Assembly (NCBI GenBank): GCA_040007395.1
Contig: JBDTVG010000164.1
Location: 8,388 to 72,387, forward strand
Direction of reading: 5' to 3'
Source of the DNA: DATGFK01 sp040007395
GTDB lineage: Bacteria > Chloroflexota > Anaerolineae > Aggregatilineales > UBA2796
Length of the DNA stretch: 64,000 nucleotides
Shown in pieces: positions 27,057-36,345 of this stretch. How positions within the stretch are numbered: position 1 is the stretch's first letter; the number at the start of each line of letters is the position of its first letter. A program made the translations under genes and the position numbers. The notes below the pieces were generated by a model. The model was not told where the DNA came from, did no database searches, and saw only the letters and a list, made by a program, of their open reading frames with translations.

Positions 27057-30020
27057 ATGTCCTTCTCTAATCCGCTTGCGTTAGCTTTACTGTTAGCAAT
27101 CCCCTACTTTATCTGGTTGGGTTGGCCTCGTGTAGCCTATCGCCGCCGCCGCGATCTTGCGAGTCTGCTGCTGCGGCTGGTGCTTGTCGTACTGTTGGTG
27201 CTAGGGTTGGCTGGCCTGCAAGTCGTTCAAGCCGCCGATAAACTGGCAGTTGTGTTTCTAATCGACGAATCAGACAGCATTGATCAAGCCGCCCGCGATC
27301 AGGCACAAAAGTATGTGCGTGATGCGATGAGCAAAATGAGTCTGGAAGATCGCGCTGGGGTGGTCGTCTTTGGCAAGAACGCATTGGTCGATCATCCAGT
27401 GTCGGTGGGCAAAGATCCCGGTACGATTGCTTCTGCCCCGGTGCGGCTGGATACGAATATTGCCGGGGCAATTCGGCTTGGGTTGGCGATGTTCCCCACC
27501 GATACCGCCCGCCGCCTTGTGATTCTTAGCGATGGTGTGGAAACGACAGGTAACGCTATCGAAGCGGCACGGTTAGCCGCTGCCACCAACGTTCAGATCG
27601 ATGTAGTGCCGTTGCAGCGCAAAGTGGGGCCGGAAGTGCTGGTCAGCGATGTACGACTACCCACAACGGTCAATCAGGGTCAAACCTTTGATCTGGGCAT
27701 CACCGTGCAAAGTCAGGTGGACACCACCGCCGATCTGACAGTTTTGTCGGCAGGAACCGTGATCCAGACCAAGCGCGTGGATCTCAAGTCGGGCACGAAT
27801 AATTTTGTGCTCAGTCTGTCCGCGCCGCGTCAGGGCTTCACCGACTTTCAGGTGCGCGTTGATCCGCCGGGGCAGAGTGATACGTTTTACCAGAACAACG
27901 AACTATCGGGCTTTAGTGAGATTACTGGCCCGCCGCGCATCCTGTTGATTAGCCAGAAGCCAGAGGAAATCGCGGCGCTACTGCCTGCTTTGCAACAGCA
28001 AGGGATTGCTGTCGATGTTCAGGGGCCAAACGATCTTCCGATTGGGTTGTCGCCGTTAGCAGCCTACAAATCGGTGGTGCTGGCAAACGTTTCGGCAACG
28101 GAACTCAGCGAACAGCGGATGCGCGTGCTGCAAACCTACGTGCGCGATCTGGGCGGCGGCTTGGTCGTGATCGGCGGGCCAGACAGCTATGGTGCAGGTG
28201 GCTACTTTAAGACCCCCCTCGAAGAAACGCTGCCTGTCGAAAGCCGCATCAAGGATCAAAAACGTGTTCCGAAACTGCTCATGGTTTATGTGATAGACCG
28301 TTCGGGCAGTATGGAGGCCATTGAGTCGGGCAATACCGTTACCAATCTCGAACTGGCGAAGGAAGCTGCCCGTCGCTCTATCGAATTCCTGTTTCCGCAA
28401 GATCGCGCCGGGGTGCTGTCTTTTGATAGCAACCCGCAGTGGTTGGTCAATATCCAAAATGTCAATGATCGTATCGCCGTCGAAAACCAGATGGGCACGC
28501 TGCGACCCGGTGGCGGTACGGATATTCTGGCAGCCGTAACCGAGATCGCCAAGACGGTTCCTACGGACGAGGCAACGCTCAAACATGTTATTCTGTTGAC
28601 CGATGGCGGCGCAGATCCAACGGGCATTGTCGATATTGTTAAGAAGATGAACAGCCAATACGGCATCACGGTTACAGCCATCGGCATCGGTTCGCAGGTT
28701 CCGCCCTTTATGAAAGATATTGCGATTGCGGGGCGTGGCATCTATTACAATGTGACGGCTACTGCTAACCTTCCGCAGATTTTCACCGCCGATACAGTCA
28801 TCGCTACACGTTCGTACATCATCGAGAATGAGATTACGCCGGGTCAGAGCGCCAACAGTCCGATTATGCAGGGCATTACCGCCGTGCCAACGCTGTTGGG
28901 CTATGTCGCTACCACAGCCAAAGATACCGCGACAGTGATTCTACGCGCTCCCGGTTTCGATGATCCGCTGTTGGCAACATGGCAGTACGGGTTGGGTCGC
29001 GCCGTCGCGTGGACTTCCGACGCAACAACTCGCTGGGGGCGTAACTGGACGAACTGGGCAGAATTCGGGCGCTTCTGGAGTCAAGTGATCCGCTATACGA
29101 TTACTGATGCTACCACAAATCGCGTTGATGCGCGTGTGGAGCAGCGCAACGGGCAGTCGGTGTTGGTGGTTGAAGCCCGTGATGACAACGGCGGACTGCT
29201 AAACAGTATGAACCTTGATGCGTCTGTCATCGATCCAAAATTGAAAGCCCAAACTATTAAGCTGCAACAGGTTGCACCGGGACGCTACGAAGCAACTTTT
29301 GATCCGCAGAGCGAAGGGGCCTATTTTCTACGTATTGGCGGGACAGGCGCTCCGGGAACGCAGATTGCCGTCGCCCAAACGGCTGGCTGGGTACTCAGCT
29401 ATTCGCCAGAATATCGGCTTCGTGATACAAATATTAACTTGTTAGACGATCTCACACGCCTGACCAGCGGTAGAGTTATTACCGATAAGCCAGAGTTGGC
29501 CTTCGACCACACGATCCGCGAAACGTTAGCGGCAACGTCGTTATGGCCTTGGTTGCTGCTTATCGCCATACTGCTGCTTCCTCTGGATATTGCTGTGCGG
29601 CGAATCATGTTGACGCAGAGCGATGTTCGCAGAGCAGTAAACTGGGGTCGAGATCGGCTTGGCATTGGGCAACGCAGTCCGCTGCCAGCACTGGCAGCCT
29701 CGGAGCGGATCACGCGACTCAGGGATGCGAAGGAACGCGCAACGACTGCCGCCGCGACTCCGGCAGCACTGACTCCAACTCCGGCGGAACCGGTGAGCGA
29801 TTTCAATCGCTTCAGGATTGAACGGGATTTAGTTGAATCGCCAGCACCGGAAGCGCTGCCGGCCATGCCAAAGGTCGTAGTGCCGCCGCCGACTCCATCG
29901 GCAGCAGCGAAACCGTCCGCACCACCATCGGCAGAGTCGTCAAGTACCGAGGAGTCAGCACCCGCTGCTGGGTCGTTGGCGGCACGGCTGCTGGATAAAC
30001 GGAAAACACGTGGAGACTAA
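27057..30020 (+). CDS. Large VWA membrane protein with glutamine-amidotransferase-like domain
   Basis: 987 residues. Two N-terminal helices (about 5-60), a first VWA domain (about 63-200, VFLIDESDSI: MIDAS D-x-S-x-S, with the last serine as S-D-S), a beta domain, a GATase1-like fold (around 335-395: YVRDLGGGLVVIGGPDSYGAGGY), a second VWA domain (about 405-590, MVYVIDRSGSM), a further beta region, a C-terminal helix (around 825-845) and a Pro/Ala-rich cytosolic tail. The layout is shared with BatB-like proteins of the MoxR system. It follows the unknown 131-residue gene by 124 bases. Confidence 0.92.
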   Translation: MSFSNPLALALLLAIPYFIWLGWPRVAYRRRRDLASLLLRLVLVVLLVLGLAGLQVVQAADKLAVVFLIDESDSIDQAARDQAQKYVRDAMSKMSLEDRAGVVVFGKNALVDHPVSVGKDPGTIASAPVRLDTNIAGAIRLGLAMFPTDTARRLVILSDGVETTGNAIEAARLAAATNVQIDVVPLQRKVGPEVLVSDVRLPTTVNQGQTFDLGITVQSQVDTTADLTVLSAGTVIQTKRVDLKSGTNNFVLSLSAPRQGFTDFQVRVDPPGQSDTFYQNNELSGFSEITGPPRILLISQKPEEIAALLPALQQQGIAVDVQGPNDLPIGLSPLAAYKSVVLANVSATELSEQRMRVLQTYVRDLGGGLVVIGGPDSYGAGGYFKTPLEETLPVESRIKDQKRVPKLLMVYVIDRSGSMEAIESGNTVTNLELAKEAARRSIEFLFPQDRAGVLSFDSNPQWLVNIQNVNDRIAVENQMGTLRPGGGTDILAAVTEIAKTVPTDEATLKHVILLTDGGADPTGIVDIVKKMNSQYGITVTAIGIGSQVPPFMKDIAIAGRGIYYNVTATANLPQIFTADTVIATRSYIIENEITPGQSANSPIMQGITAVPTLLGYVATTAKDTATVILRAPGFDDPLLATWQYGLGRAVAWTSDATTRWGRNWTNWAEFGRFWSQVIRYTITDATTNRVDARVEQRNGQSVLVVEARDDNGGLLNSMNLDASVIDPKLKAQTIKLQQVAPGRYEATFDPQSEGAYFLRIGGTGAPGTQIAVAQTAGWVLSYSPEYRLRDTNINLLDDLTRLTSGRVITDKPELAFDHTIRETLAATSLWPWLLLIAILLLPLDIAVRRIMLTQSDVRRAVNWGRDRLGIGQRSPLPALAASERITRLRDAKERATTAAATPAALTPTPAEPVSDFNRFRIERDLVESPAPEALPAMPKVVVPPPTPSAAAKPSAPPSAESSSTEESAPAAGSLAARLLDKRKTRGD

Positions 30021-30068
30021 TTTCACAGCTTACTGGATCATCACTAGCAAAGGCGAACAACAAGGGCT

Positions 30069-31058
30069 ATGCCGATCACCAACCTGCTTCTCTACAATAG
30101 AACTTTTCGACGTATTTTGTTCGCTGTGATCTTGTTTTTGTTTGTGCTGTTACTAACGGGGTGTGCCACCGATGCCAGCGGCGAAGGCAGCACACCGATT
30201 GTTATGTTTCCGACAAGAATCCCGCCGGGAACGCTGCTGCCAACTTACTCATTTGATACACCCAGTGCGCCGGGAGGGGCAACCTTGCCGCCGCGTGCGA
30301 CTAACGTTATCCCTACCACACGCCCGCCGACTCAGATCCCGCCGACCATTGTGCCGACCATTGATGCAAACTGGACACCTATTGCGAACGGGATAGATTA
30401 CCGCCGCTTATTTCTGACCAATGCCAATGGGCAGGGCGCAGGATTGTTGGTGACGCGCCTCGATCCGGCAAAAGTTACCTTCAAAGTCAAGTATAATCCG
30501 GGGCAATCCAAGAGTATTCAGGATTGGCTGTTGGCGCTGCCGGGAGCCATCGCTATCGTCAATGCTAATTTTTACGATCAGTCCAGTAACCCGATTGGCC
30601 TCGTCTCCACCGATAGCAACCTGTTTGGCAGGTCATCAGGCCGCAATGATGGCGGGTTGTTTCAGGTACGCGGCAATGCTGTCAAAGTGCGTTCGCTGTA
30701 TCTTGAACCGTACAACAATACTGAGCGTTTCGATCAGGTTATCGAAGGCTTCCCAATGTTGATGGTGCAAGGGCAAGTCGCACCTGCCTTTGACCGCACC
30801 CTCATTAACACCCCGGATCGGCGCACCGTGATTGCGCAGGATGTACATGGGCGTATCCTGATTATCGTTACGTCTCCCGGTGTAGCTTCTTTCAGCGACA
30901 TGGCGAAATGGTTGGGTGTTTCTGGCCTTGAGGTGGACACCGCGCTGTGTTTGGACGGGGGCAGTTCAACGAGCATGTATCTGGCAACTGGTGGGCCGTC
31001 GGCGGTTACACCGGGATTCAAACCTGTGCCAGTCGTGTTGGCGGTTTATTCACGATGA
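30069..31058 (+). CDS. Lipoprotein with phosphodiester glycosidase (NAGPA) domain
   Basis: 329 residues. Lipoprotein signal with lipobox LTGC, Pro/Thr-rich linker (about 35-100), then the NAGPA/DUF2233 domain (about 110-325). Family members hydrolyse phosphodiester-linked sugars or act on cell-wall glycopolymers. Signature parts are AIAIVNANFYD, RTVIAQD and the glycine-rich ALCLDGGSSTSMY. The stop TGA overlaps the ATG of the aminotransferase gene. Confidence 0.9.
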   Translation: MPITNLLLYNRTFRRILFAVILFLFVLLLTGCATDASGEGSTPIVMFPTRIPPGTLLPTYSFDTPSAPGGATLPPRATNVIPTTRPPTQIPPTIVPTIDANWTPIANGIDYRRLFLTNANGQGAGLLVTRLDPAKVTFKVKYNPGQSKSIQDWLLALPGAIAIVNANFYDQSSNPIGLVSTDSNLFGRSSGRNDGGLFQVRGNAVKVRSLYLEPYNNTERFDQVIEGFPMLMVQGQVAPAFDRTLINTPDRRTVIAQDVHGRILIIVTSPGVASFSDMAKWLGVSGLEVDTALCLDGGSSTSMYLATGGPSAVTPGFKPVPVVLAVYSR

Positions 31059-31903
31059 CGATGCTTCCTAGCATCCCCATTGCACTCTTGACCCCACAAG
31101 GCTTGACTGAGGTTTCCTATACAGCGACCTCGCTGGCTGAGGCGGCTAGCAAAGAACCATCGGGGGTTTATACGGTGGCTCGCACTTTTGACCACGACAA
31201 AGCCCTATTGCTCGACGATCACCTTGATCGATTGGAGCGTTCGGCACAGTTGGAAGGGATCGCGGTCAAGCTAGATCGCTCTGCATTGCGGGCGGCGCTG
31301 CGGACTCTGATCGGCAGATCGGGCTATTCAGGCGATACCGACTCGCGCTTTCGCCTGACTATTCCCCATGCCCAGCCCGACCATGTGTACCTCTCGTTGG
31401 AACCTTTTCACCCTGTGCCCGCCGAGATAATTACCAATGGCGCACGGGTTGTCACCGCTCATGTAGCGCGCGAGAATCCCATTGCGAAGACGACGGCATG
31501 GATGTCCGCCCGTAAAGCGACTGTCGAGAGCTTTCCAACGGGCATATACGAGGGCATTCTGGTTTCGCCCGAAGGGTTATTGTTGGAAGGAACCAGCAGC
31601 AACTTTTACGCGGTGGTGAACGGAACCTTGTATACCGCCGACGATAACCGGGTACTGTCGGGTATCGCACGGCGATTGCTGCTCAAGGTTGCGGCTGAGA
31701 TTCTCCCCATAACACTTACGCCGATCCGCGAAACCGAAATTGGTTCAGTGGAGGAAGCGTTGTTAACCAGCGCCGGACGAGGAGTCGTGCCGATAATTGA
31801 GATCGATGGTCATCGTATTGGTAGTGGTAAACCGGGGCACATTACGCAGCGGCTACACGAAGCCTACGATAGTTGGGCGAGTGCTCATCTGGAACCAATA
31901 TAA
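31055..31903 (+). CDS. Class IV aminotransferase (BCAT / aminodeoxychorismate lyase family)
   Basis: 282 residues. PLP enzyme fold IV. The lysine in AKTTAW (about K145) is the likely PLP anchor, and GLLLEGTSSNFYAV (about 172-185) is the phosphate-contact block. Members transaminate branched-chain or D-amino acids or make p-aminobenzoate; the length and KTT variant look more like the lyase/D-amino-acid side, but I cannot decide. The ATG at 31055 overlaps the stop of the preceding lipoprotein gene (ATGA), so translation is coupled. Confidence 0.88.
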   Translation: MTMLPSIPIALLTPQGLTEVSYTATSLAEAASKEPSGVYTVARTFDHDKALLLDDHLDRLERSAQLEGIAVKLDRSALRAALRTLIGRSGYSGDTDSRFRLTIPHAQPDHVYLSLEPFHPVPAEIITNGARVVTAHVARENPIAKTTAWMSARKATVESFPTGIYEGILVSPEGLLLEGTSSNFYAVVNGTLYTADDNRVLSGIARRLLLKVAAEILPITLTPIRETEIGSVEEALLTSAGRGVVPIIEIDGHRIGSGKPGHITQRLHEAYDSWASAHLEPI

Positions 31904-32044
31904 CAATATTAACTCAAAATTGAATAGTCTTTACTAACGCCACCCTGCTGTACCTAACTGTTCCCTTGCTACCGTGCAGGCAAATTTTTTTGGCCTATAA
32001 TGCCAATTTATCGTTTATCAATTCCTTTCGGAAGGAAATTTAGA

Positions 32045-32446
32045 ATGAATACAAGTGTTTCGGTTCGTGAGCGGGGTGGCTGCTTAACAGCGTATTTAGT
32101 TGCTACCATTTTCTTCGCCATTTTGGGATTGATCTTGCTGGTGACGGCGGGAGCCGCCCTCAGTGCAGCAGTCGCAGCAGGAGCAGTCTCAGGAGCCGAT
32201 ATTCCGAGCGTATCGCCGCTGCCGATCATTCTCTCAGTGGTGTCGGTCATTGTCGCTATTATCGGGGTGGTTGGCGCATGGACATGGAAAAAATGGGGTA
32301 TCTATCTAATTGGTGCCTCATTTATCATTAGCGCACTAGGCAGTATCATTGGTGGCAGTTTTGTTAGCGCAGTAGTTGGGCTGTTGATCGAAGCGGCTAT
32401 CCTGTGGTATTTGCTCAAGGACAAATGGGCGCTTTTTGAAGGCTGA
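32045..32446 (+). CDS. Small membrane protein, about four helices
   Basis: 133 residues with four hydrophobic stretches; the first follows a basic, Gly-containing N-terminus, the second is VSPLPIILSVVSVIVAIIGV, and the others close the protein. Ser/Ala-rich loops separate them. AAGGA nine bases before the ATG at 32045 favours this start over an in-frame ATG at 32000. No family recognised; it resembles small DUF-type membrane proteins. It stands alone before a TetR gene. Confidence 0.7.
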   Translation: MNTSVSVRERGGCLTAYLVATIFFAILGLILLVTAGAALSAAVAAGAVSGADIPSVSPLPIILSVVSVIVAIIGVVGAWTWKKWGIYLIGASFIISALGSIIGGSFVSAVVGLLIEAAILWYLLKDKWALFEG

Positions 32447-32531
32447 TTGCACTTTGCGTGTTCGTCACCGCCGCACTGATATGCGGCGTTGAAAATACAA
32501 GATTTCCCAACAAAAACAGATCGGTTATAAG

Positions 32532-32549
32532 ACCTAACGGTCATTAGGT
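32532..32549. promoter_or_regulatory. Candidate TetR operator
   Basis: ACCTAA (32532-32537), spacer CGGTCA, TTAGGT (32544-32549): an 18-base inverted repeat of the kind bound by TetR-family proteins, about 95 bases ahead of the TetR-type gene at 32644. The role is inference. Confidence 0.4.
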
Positions 32550-32550
32550 T

Positions 32551-32597
32551 AACTCACCCAACGCTTCTCGCAGTGGAGAAGGGGCGTTGGGTGAGTT
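32551..32597. terminator. Long palindrome, probable terminator or interspersed repeat
   Basis: AACTCACCCAACGC (32551-32564) pairs with 32584-32597 over 14 bp, with an inner 5-bp stem (32565-32569 / 32576-32580), and ATCTTTT follows. It could terminate the membrane-protein transcript; its CACCCAACGC/TTCTC/GAGAA/GGG layout also resembles the coding palindrome at 22833, so it may be a dispersed repeat. Confidence 0.6.
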
Positions 32598-32643
32598 ATC
32601 TTTTAGCATAAGTTCAGCGGCAAATGGTGGAGGTAATAAGACG

Positions 32644-33267
32644 ATGAGCGCCGATAAAGTTCAACGCGTCGAAAACGACACAGCGCAGCGCATTCTGGCA
32701 GCCGCCCTACAGATCTTTCTCGAAAAAGGGTACAGCGCCGCCACCACTCGCGCCATTGCCGAGTTGGCTGATGTAAACGAAGTCACTTTATTTCGACATT
32801 TTGGCAGTAAGAAAAACCTGCTCACTGCCGTTGTGGAGCGCTATTCTCCTTTGAAGGGGTTGATCGCGCTGCTGTCTGAGCAGTTGACTGGCGACTTTTA
32901 TCAGGATTTACGTGCGCTCAGCGACTATATTGTTCACAGTATGGCGGAGCAACCTGATATTATGCGACTCGTGCTGTTTGAGTCCCATCAAATTCCTGAA
33001 CTGCGTGATATGCTCGACTTTATCCCACAACAAATCATTAGGTTGTTGACAGACTATTTCACCCAACAAACCCTCAGTGGCACGTTGCGCTCCGATTTGC
33101 ACCCCACACTGATTGCACAAACATTTTTTGGATTTTTCGCTACCTTCGGTGTTGGGGTGCGGATGCGGCAAGAGCGAAATCTGGACATGACAATTTCGGT
33201 AGAAATGGCGCAGGCACAGCTTTTAGAGATGTTTCTGCATGGGGTAACACCAAATGACTCCACATAA
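32644..33267 (+). CDS. TetR-family transcriptional regulator
   Basis: 207 residues. N-terminal HTH (about 10-55) with AAALQIFLEKGYSAATTRAI, then EVTLFRHFGSKKNLLTAVV, the TetR signature; the C-terminal helices bind an unknown ligand. The ATG at 32644 has GGAGG ten bases upstream; an earlier ATG at 32587 would run through the palindrome. It probably regulates itself through the inverted repeat at 32532-32549. Next downstream is a convergent kinase-TIR gene, and no obvious target operon adjoins. Confidence 0.9.
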   Translation: MSADKVQRVENDTAQRILAAALQIFLEKGYSAATTRAIAELADVNEVTLFRHFGSKKNLLTAVVERYSPLKGLIALLSEQLTGDFYQDLRALSDYIVHSMAEQPDIMRLVLFESHQIPELRDMLDFIPQQIIRLLTDYFTQQTLSGTLRSDLHPTLIAQTFFGFFATFGVGVRMRQERNLDMTISVEMAQAQLLEMFLHGVTPNDST

Positions 33268-33332
33268 TCGTGACCTTGCCAAACTAAATTATAGTAGTAG
33301 CACACATGACAGAGTACTTCGGTTTAGTGGCG

Positions 33333-34904
33333 TTATCGGTAGCGCTCATTGGCTTTCAATAATGTTTCCAGCGACTTGATAAGCCGATCCATATCATTAT
33401 GAAAATCGGGGTCAGCGCGAACCGAAGCGCCATTACAGTACACCAACTCGCGCAGATTCGAGGGAAGATGTTCCTTACGCGGCATTACGGTATCCTGCAC
33501 TAGCAGGGGAATCACGGGAATATCGGCGTTTAGGGCGGCTTCAATCTCTACACGCACAAAATCATCGGGGTTTTCGAGTCGTCGCTGTCCGAGTGCATCA
33601 GTGATATTCACCCATTGTTGACCCATGACCACGAGTTCAACCACACATTTCTGGACAATATTCTCGATGTATTTCTTAAAATTCGTGCCAAGCGGCATGG
33701 AATTGAGGTCTCTGAAAATAATATCTTCGCCGAAATGCGCTACCAACCGATCGTAGATGCGCCCGGTGATGTCGGCACTATCACTCCGCCGATAGGAGAT
33801 AAAGATCTTTGCTGAGTCACGCGCCGGGGCAGAAAGTGAGGTACGTGTCACACGCGGAGCGGGCATAGAAACCCGCGTTGCCATATTCAACCAATCTTCG
33901 GACTTTGGCTCATTCGGCCTTGTCCGCGCTGGAAGGGTGTCGTCATTGAAAGTATCAAGAGGACCAGTCTTGCCTTTTGGGCTGTTGTTCAGTGCGGCTC
34001 TTTTCAGGCTTCTCAATTTGTCGAACACAAATGTTTCCTTATGGGCAATGCCCTGCACAGCGCTGGTGAAAGCTTCGGCAAAAGCGGTTACTGTCGGGTA
34101 GCGTGCCTCTGGCCTTTTGGCGATAGCCCGTTCGATCACTTGCGAGATCAATACAGTCGAATCTTCGCACAGTTGATGCACAGGAGTCGGCATCTCGTAG
34201 AGATGTTTGTGCATAAGCGCTGAGAGTCCGTTGGACTGTATATCGAAGGCGGGAAACCCGGTGATTAGACTGTACATCAGTAGGCCAAGTGCATATTGAT
34301 CGACGTAATGGGTAATCTGTTTTTCGTGCCAAATTTCGGGAGCCATGAAGGCGTAAGTACCCATCAATTTATCGAGGTGGTTCAAATCCTGAGTGCTGGT
34401 ATCCAAAATGGTTGCGATACCGAAGTCCACGAGTATAGCTGCCCCGTGCTCGTCGAACATGATATTGCTCGGTTTGATGTCGCGGTGAATGACTCCCAGC
34501 CGATGGGCATAGTCCAACGCACTGGCAAGTTGCTTGAGCAGTTCCGCAATTCCTGAGAGCATGAAACGCCCTTGATTGTTAGACTGCTGTCTCCGAATAC
34601 GTTCCGTCAGTGTGCCGCCCGTTAACAGACGCATGACAATGTAACTGGAATCATTCAGGATTCCATAATCGAATATTGGGACAATATTCGGATGTTGTAG
34701 CTTGGCGGCGATCTGCGCTTCGTGATTGAAACGTGTCGTATATTCCCCCTGACCGGCTAGATCAGGCAGCAGCATTTTGATGGCAACATTGCGCTTGAGG
34801 CTACTTTGGTAAGCCTGATAAACTACACTCATCCCGCCTGCGCCTAGGAGTTGGTTAAGTTTATATTGTCCAAGCTGTTGCCCCGCGAGGAATTGAATGT
34901 TCAT
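33333..34904 (-). CDS. Ser/Thr kinase fused to a C-terminal TIR domain
   Basis: 523 residues. Kinase domain about 13-275: glycine loop G21-AGGMS, K43, HRD 140-142, DFG 160-162 and APE 188-190, all intact. A disordered Pro/Thr linker (about 305-365) joins it to a TIR domain (366-515): IFISYRRSDS, then IIFRDLNSMPLGTNF, the central VVELVVMGQQW strand and VRVEIEAAL, where E453 may be the NAD-cleaving glutamate of enzymatic TIRs. No membrane helix. Known kinases usually carry sensor or repeat domains; the TIR fusion suggests phosphorylation controls NAD-depleting or signalling activity, which is inference. No neighbour looks like a partner: a TetR gene converges on its 3' end. Confidence 0.93.
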   Translation of the reverse strand: MNIQFLAGQQLGQYKLNQLLGAGGMSVVYQAYQSSLKRNVAIKMLLPDLAGQGEYTTRFNHEAQIAAKLQHPNIVPIFDYGILNDSSYIVMRLLTGGTLTERIRRQQSNNQGRFMLSGIAELLKQLASALDYAHRLGVIHRDIKPSNIMFDEHGAAILVDFGIATILDTSTQDLNHLDKLMGTYAFMAPEIWHEKQITHYVDQYALGLLMYSLITGFPAFDIQSNGLSALMHKHLYEMPTPVHQLCEDSTVLISQVIERAIAKRPEARYPTVTAFAEAFTSAVQGIAHKETFVFDKLRSLKRAALNNSPKGKTGPLDTFNDDTLPARTRPNEPKSEDWLNMATRVSMPAPRVTRTSLSAPARDSAKIFISYRRSDSADITGRIYDRLVAHFGEDIIFRDLNSMPLGTNFKKYIENIVQKCVVELVVMGQQWVNITDALGQRRLENPDDFVRVEIEAALNADIPVIPLLVQDTVMPRKEHLPSNLRELVYCNGASVRADPDFHNDMDRLIKSLETLLKANERYR

Positions 34905-35026
34905 GGCTTGTCTATCTTAAATCATCACACCGCTAATAAGTTGAGTATAGGTTTGTCTTTGGTTAGAGTCAAGTTAAAATGGATTTATTATATGGGACTG
35001 TTATAATCTAAACGGAGTAAAGAAAA

Positions 35027-36301
35027 TTACTTGGGACGGATCTCGCCACTTTCAGGAGTAGAAGTATCGTGCGGTAGGAACAGCGCCGTATTGGTAGGTG
35101 TGAGGGTAGCAGACGGCGTAAACGTGACCGAAGGGGTGGGCGTAATCGATGGTGTGGGGGTCAGCGAAGGAACTGGTGTCAAACTTAGTGTGAGCGTGAT
35201 AGACGGGGTGGCAGTGGGCAGGGGAGTCGAGCTAGGCAGTGAAGTGGTGGTATAGGTGCTGGTTGGCGGCAGAGTCGGCAAAATCGAAGGCGTTAGCGTT
35301 ACGCGCAAAGCGGGGGTCAACGAAAACGTCGCACCCGGCGACGTATTGGCGGTCTGTGTAATTGTCGATGGCACATTGAGCGCCCCCGGTGAATTCGCTG
35401 ACGGTTTTGGCGCATTCTGGGTTGCGGGAACACTGCTGTTCTGCGTGAAGGTTTGATCAACGATTTGACCACGCGCTCCCAATATACCCATGCTATTGCC
35501 ATTGAGGATCGCCTGTACGCCAGCCGCATTGGCAACCCGCAACTGGATCGTGCTACCCTGATATTGCATCACTGTCCCCGGTGCAGCCGACCCAACATAC
35601 TGCACCTGCCCATCGACGATTACACGCAGCCACGTCCGTTCGGTGATCTGTAAGCTGAGGTTAACACCACTGCCTGCCACCGCTGAAGATCGGGGAGTCG
35701 GGCTGGCAATGGGAGGTAAGGCACTGGGATGTGCCAGCGTTGGCAGCACTGTCGGTTCCGCAGTCGGAGTGGGTGGAAGGGATAGCGGGTTAACGCTCGT
35801 TTCGCCGGGGTTGTTAGCGGTCAGTAGGGTCCGCAGACCTAACCAGCCAATAAACAGCAAACCCAAGATTAACGCCAGCGCGACAGTGCCAATCGCTAAC
35901 GTCCCCAACACTGATCCGCGCCGCTGTGGGCGTTCGCTCACGACGGGGACTTCGCTTGTCGAACGGGCGGCCTGATACGTTCCCGTGCGCCGCACAGCCG
36001 AAGGCATGGTCAAGTCGCTTTCAACTTGCACTTTTTTGACACGCCGCCTGCGCCGTCCACTTTGCAGTTGATCGTACTCTGCCACCATTGCGTCCGCATC
36101 CAAACCGAGGAAGCGAGCATAGTTACGCAGAAACCCCCGGGCTTGCACCGCCGAGGGCAAACCTACATAGTTCCCTTGTTCGAGCGCTTCAAGGTATTTG
36201 ACGCGGATTCGTGTTTGCTTTTCGGCTTGATCAAGCGAAAGGTGACGCGCTTCGCGAGCCTTTCGCAGTTGATCTCCTAGCACTTCCGCGTCAGATAACA
36301 T
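35027..36301 (-). CDS. RodZ-like protein (HTH, single membrane helix, DUF4115)
   Basis: About 424 residues. N-terminal HTH_25 (about 5-75: LGDQLRKAREARHLSLDQ), a transmembrane helix near 130-155 (LAIGTVALALILGLLFI), a Pro/Thr linker, a DUF4115 beta domain (about 215-300, ERTWLRVIVDGQVQYVG) and a long Thr/Ser/Pro-rich C-terminal tail. RodZ links the MreB cytoskeleton to cell-wall growth; in species without MreB the role is open. The ATG at 36301 is preferred over the TTG just before it. It lies 45 bases after rplI on the same strand. Confidence 0.9.
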   Translation of the reverse strand: MLSDAEVLGDQLRKAREARHLSLDQAEKQTRIRVKYLEALEQGNYVGLPSAVQARGFLRNYARFLGLDADAMVAEYDQLQSGRRRRRVKKVQVESDLTMPSAVRRTGTYQAARSTSEVPVVSERPQRRGSVLGTLAIGTVALALILGLLFIGWLGLRTLLTANNPGETSVNPLSLPPTPTAEPTVLPTLAHPSALPPIASPTPRSSAVAGSGVNLSLQITERTWLRVIVDGQVQYVGSAAPGTVMQYQGSTIQLRVANAAGVQAILNGNSMGILGARGQIVDQTFTQNSSVPATQNAPKPSANSPGALNVPSTITQTANTSPGATFSLTPALRVTLTPSILPTLPPTSTYTTTSLPSSTPLPTATPSITLTLSLTPVPSLTPTPSITPTPSVTFTPSATLTPTNTALFLPHDTSTPESGEIRPK

Positions 36302-36345
36302 CAATAGCGTTCTTTGTGGCTCCCAATCAAGGTAACTACCTGAGC

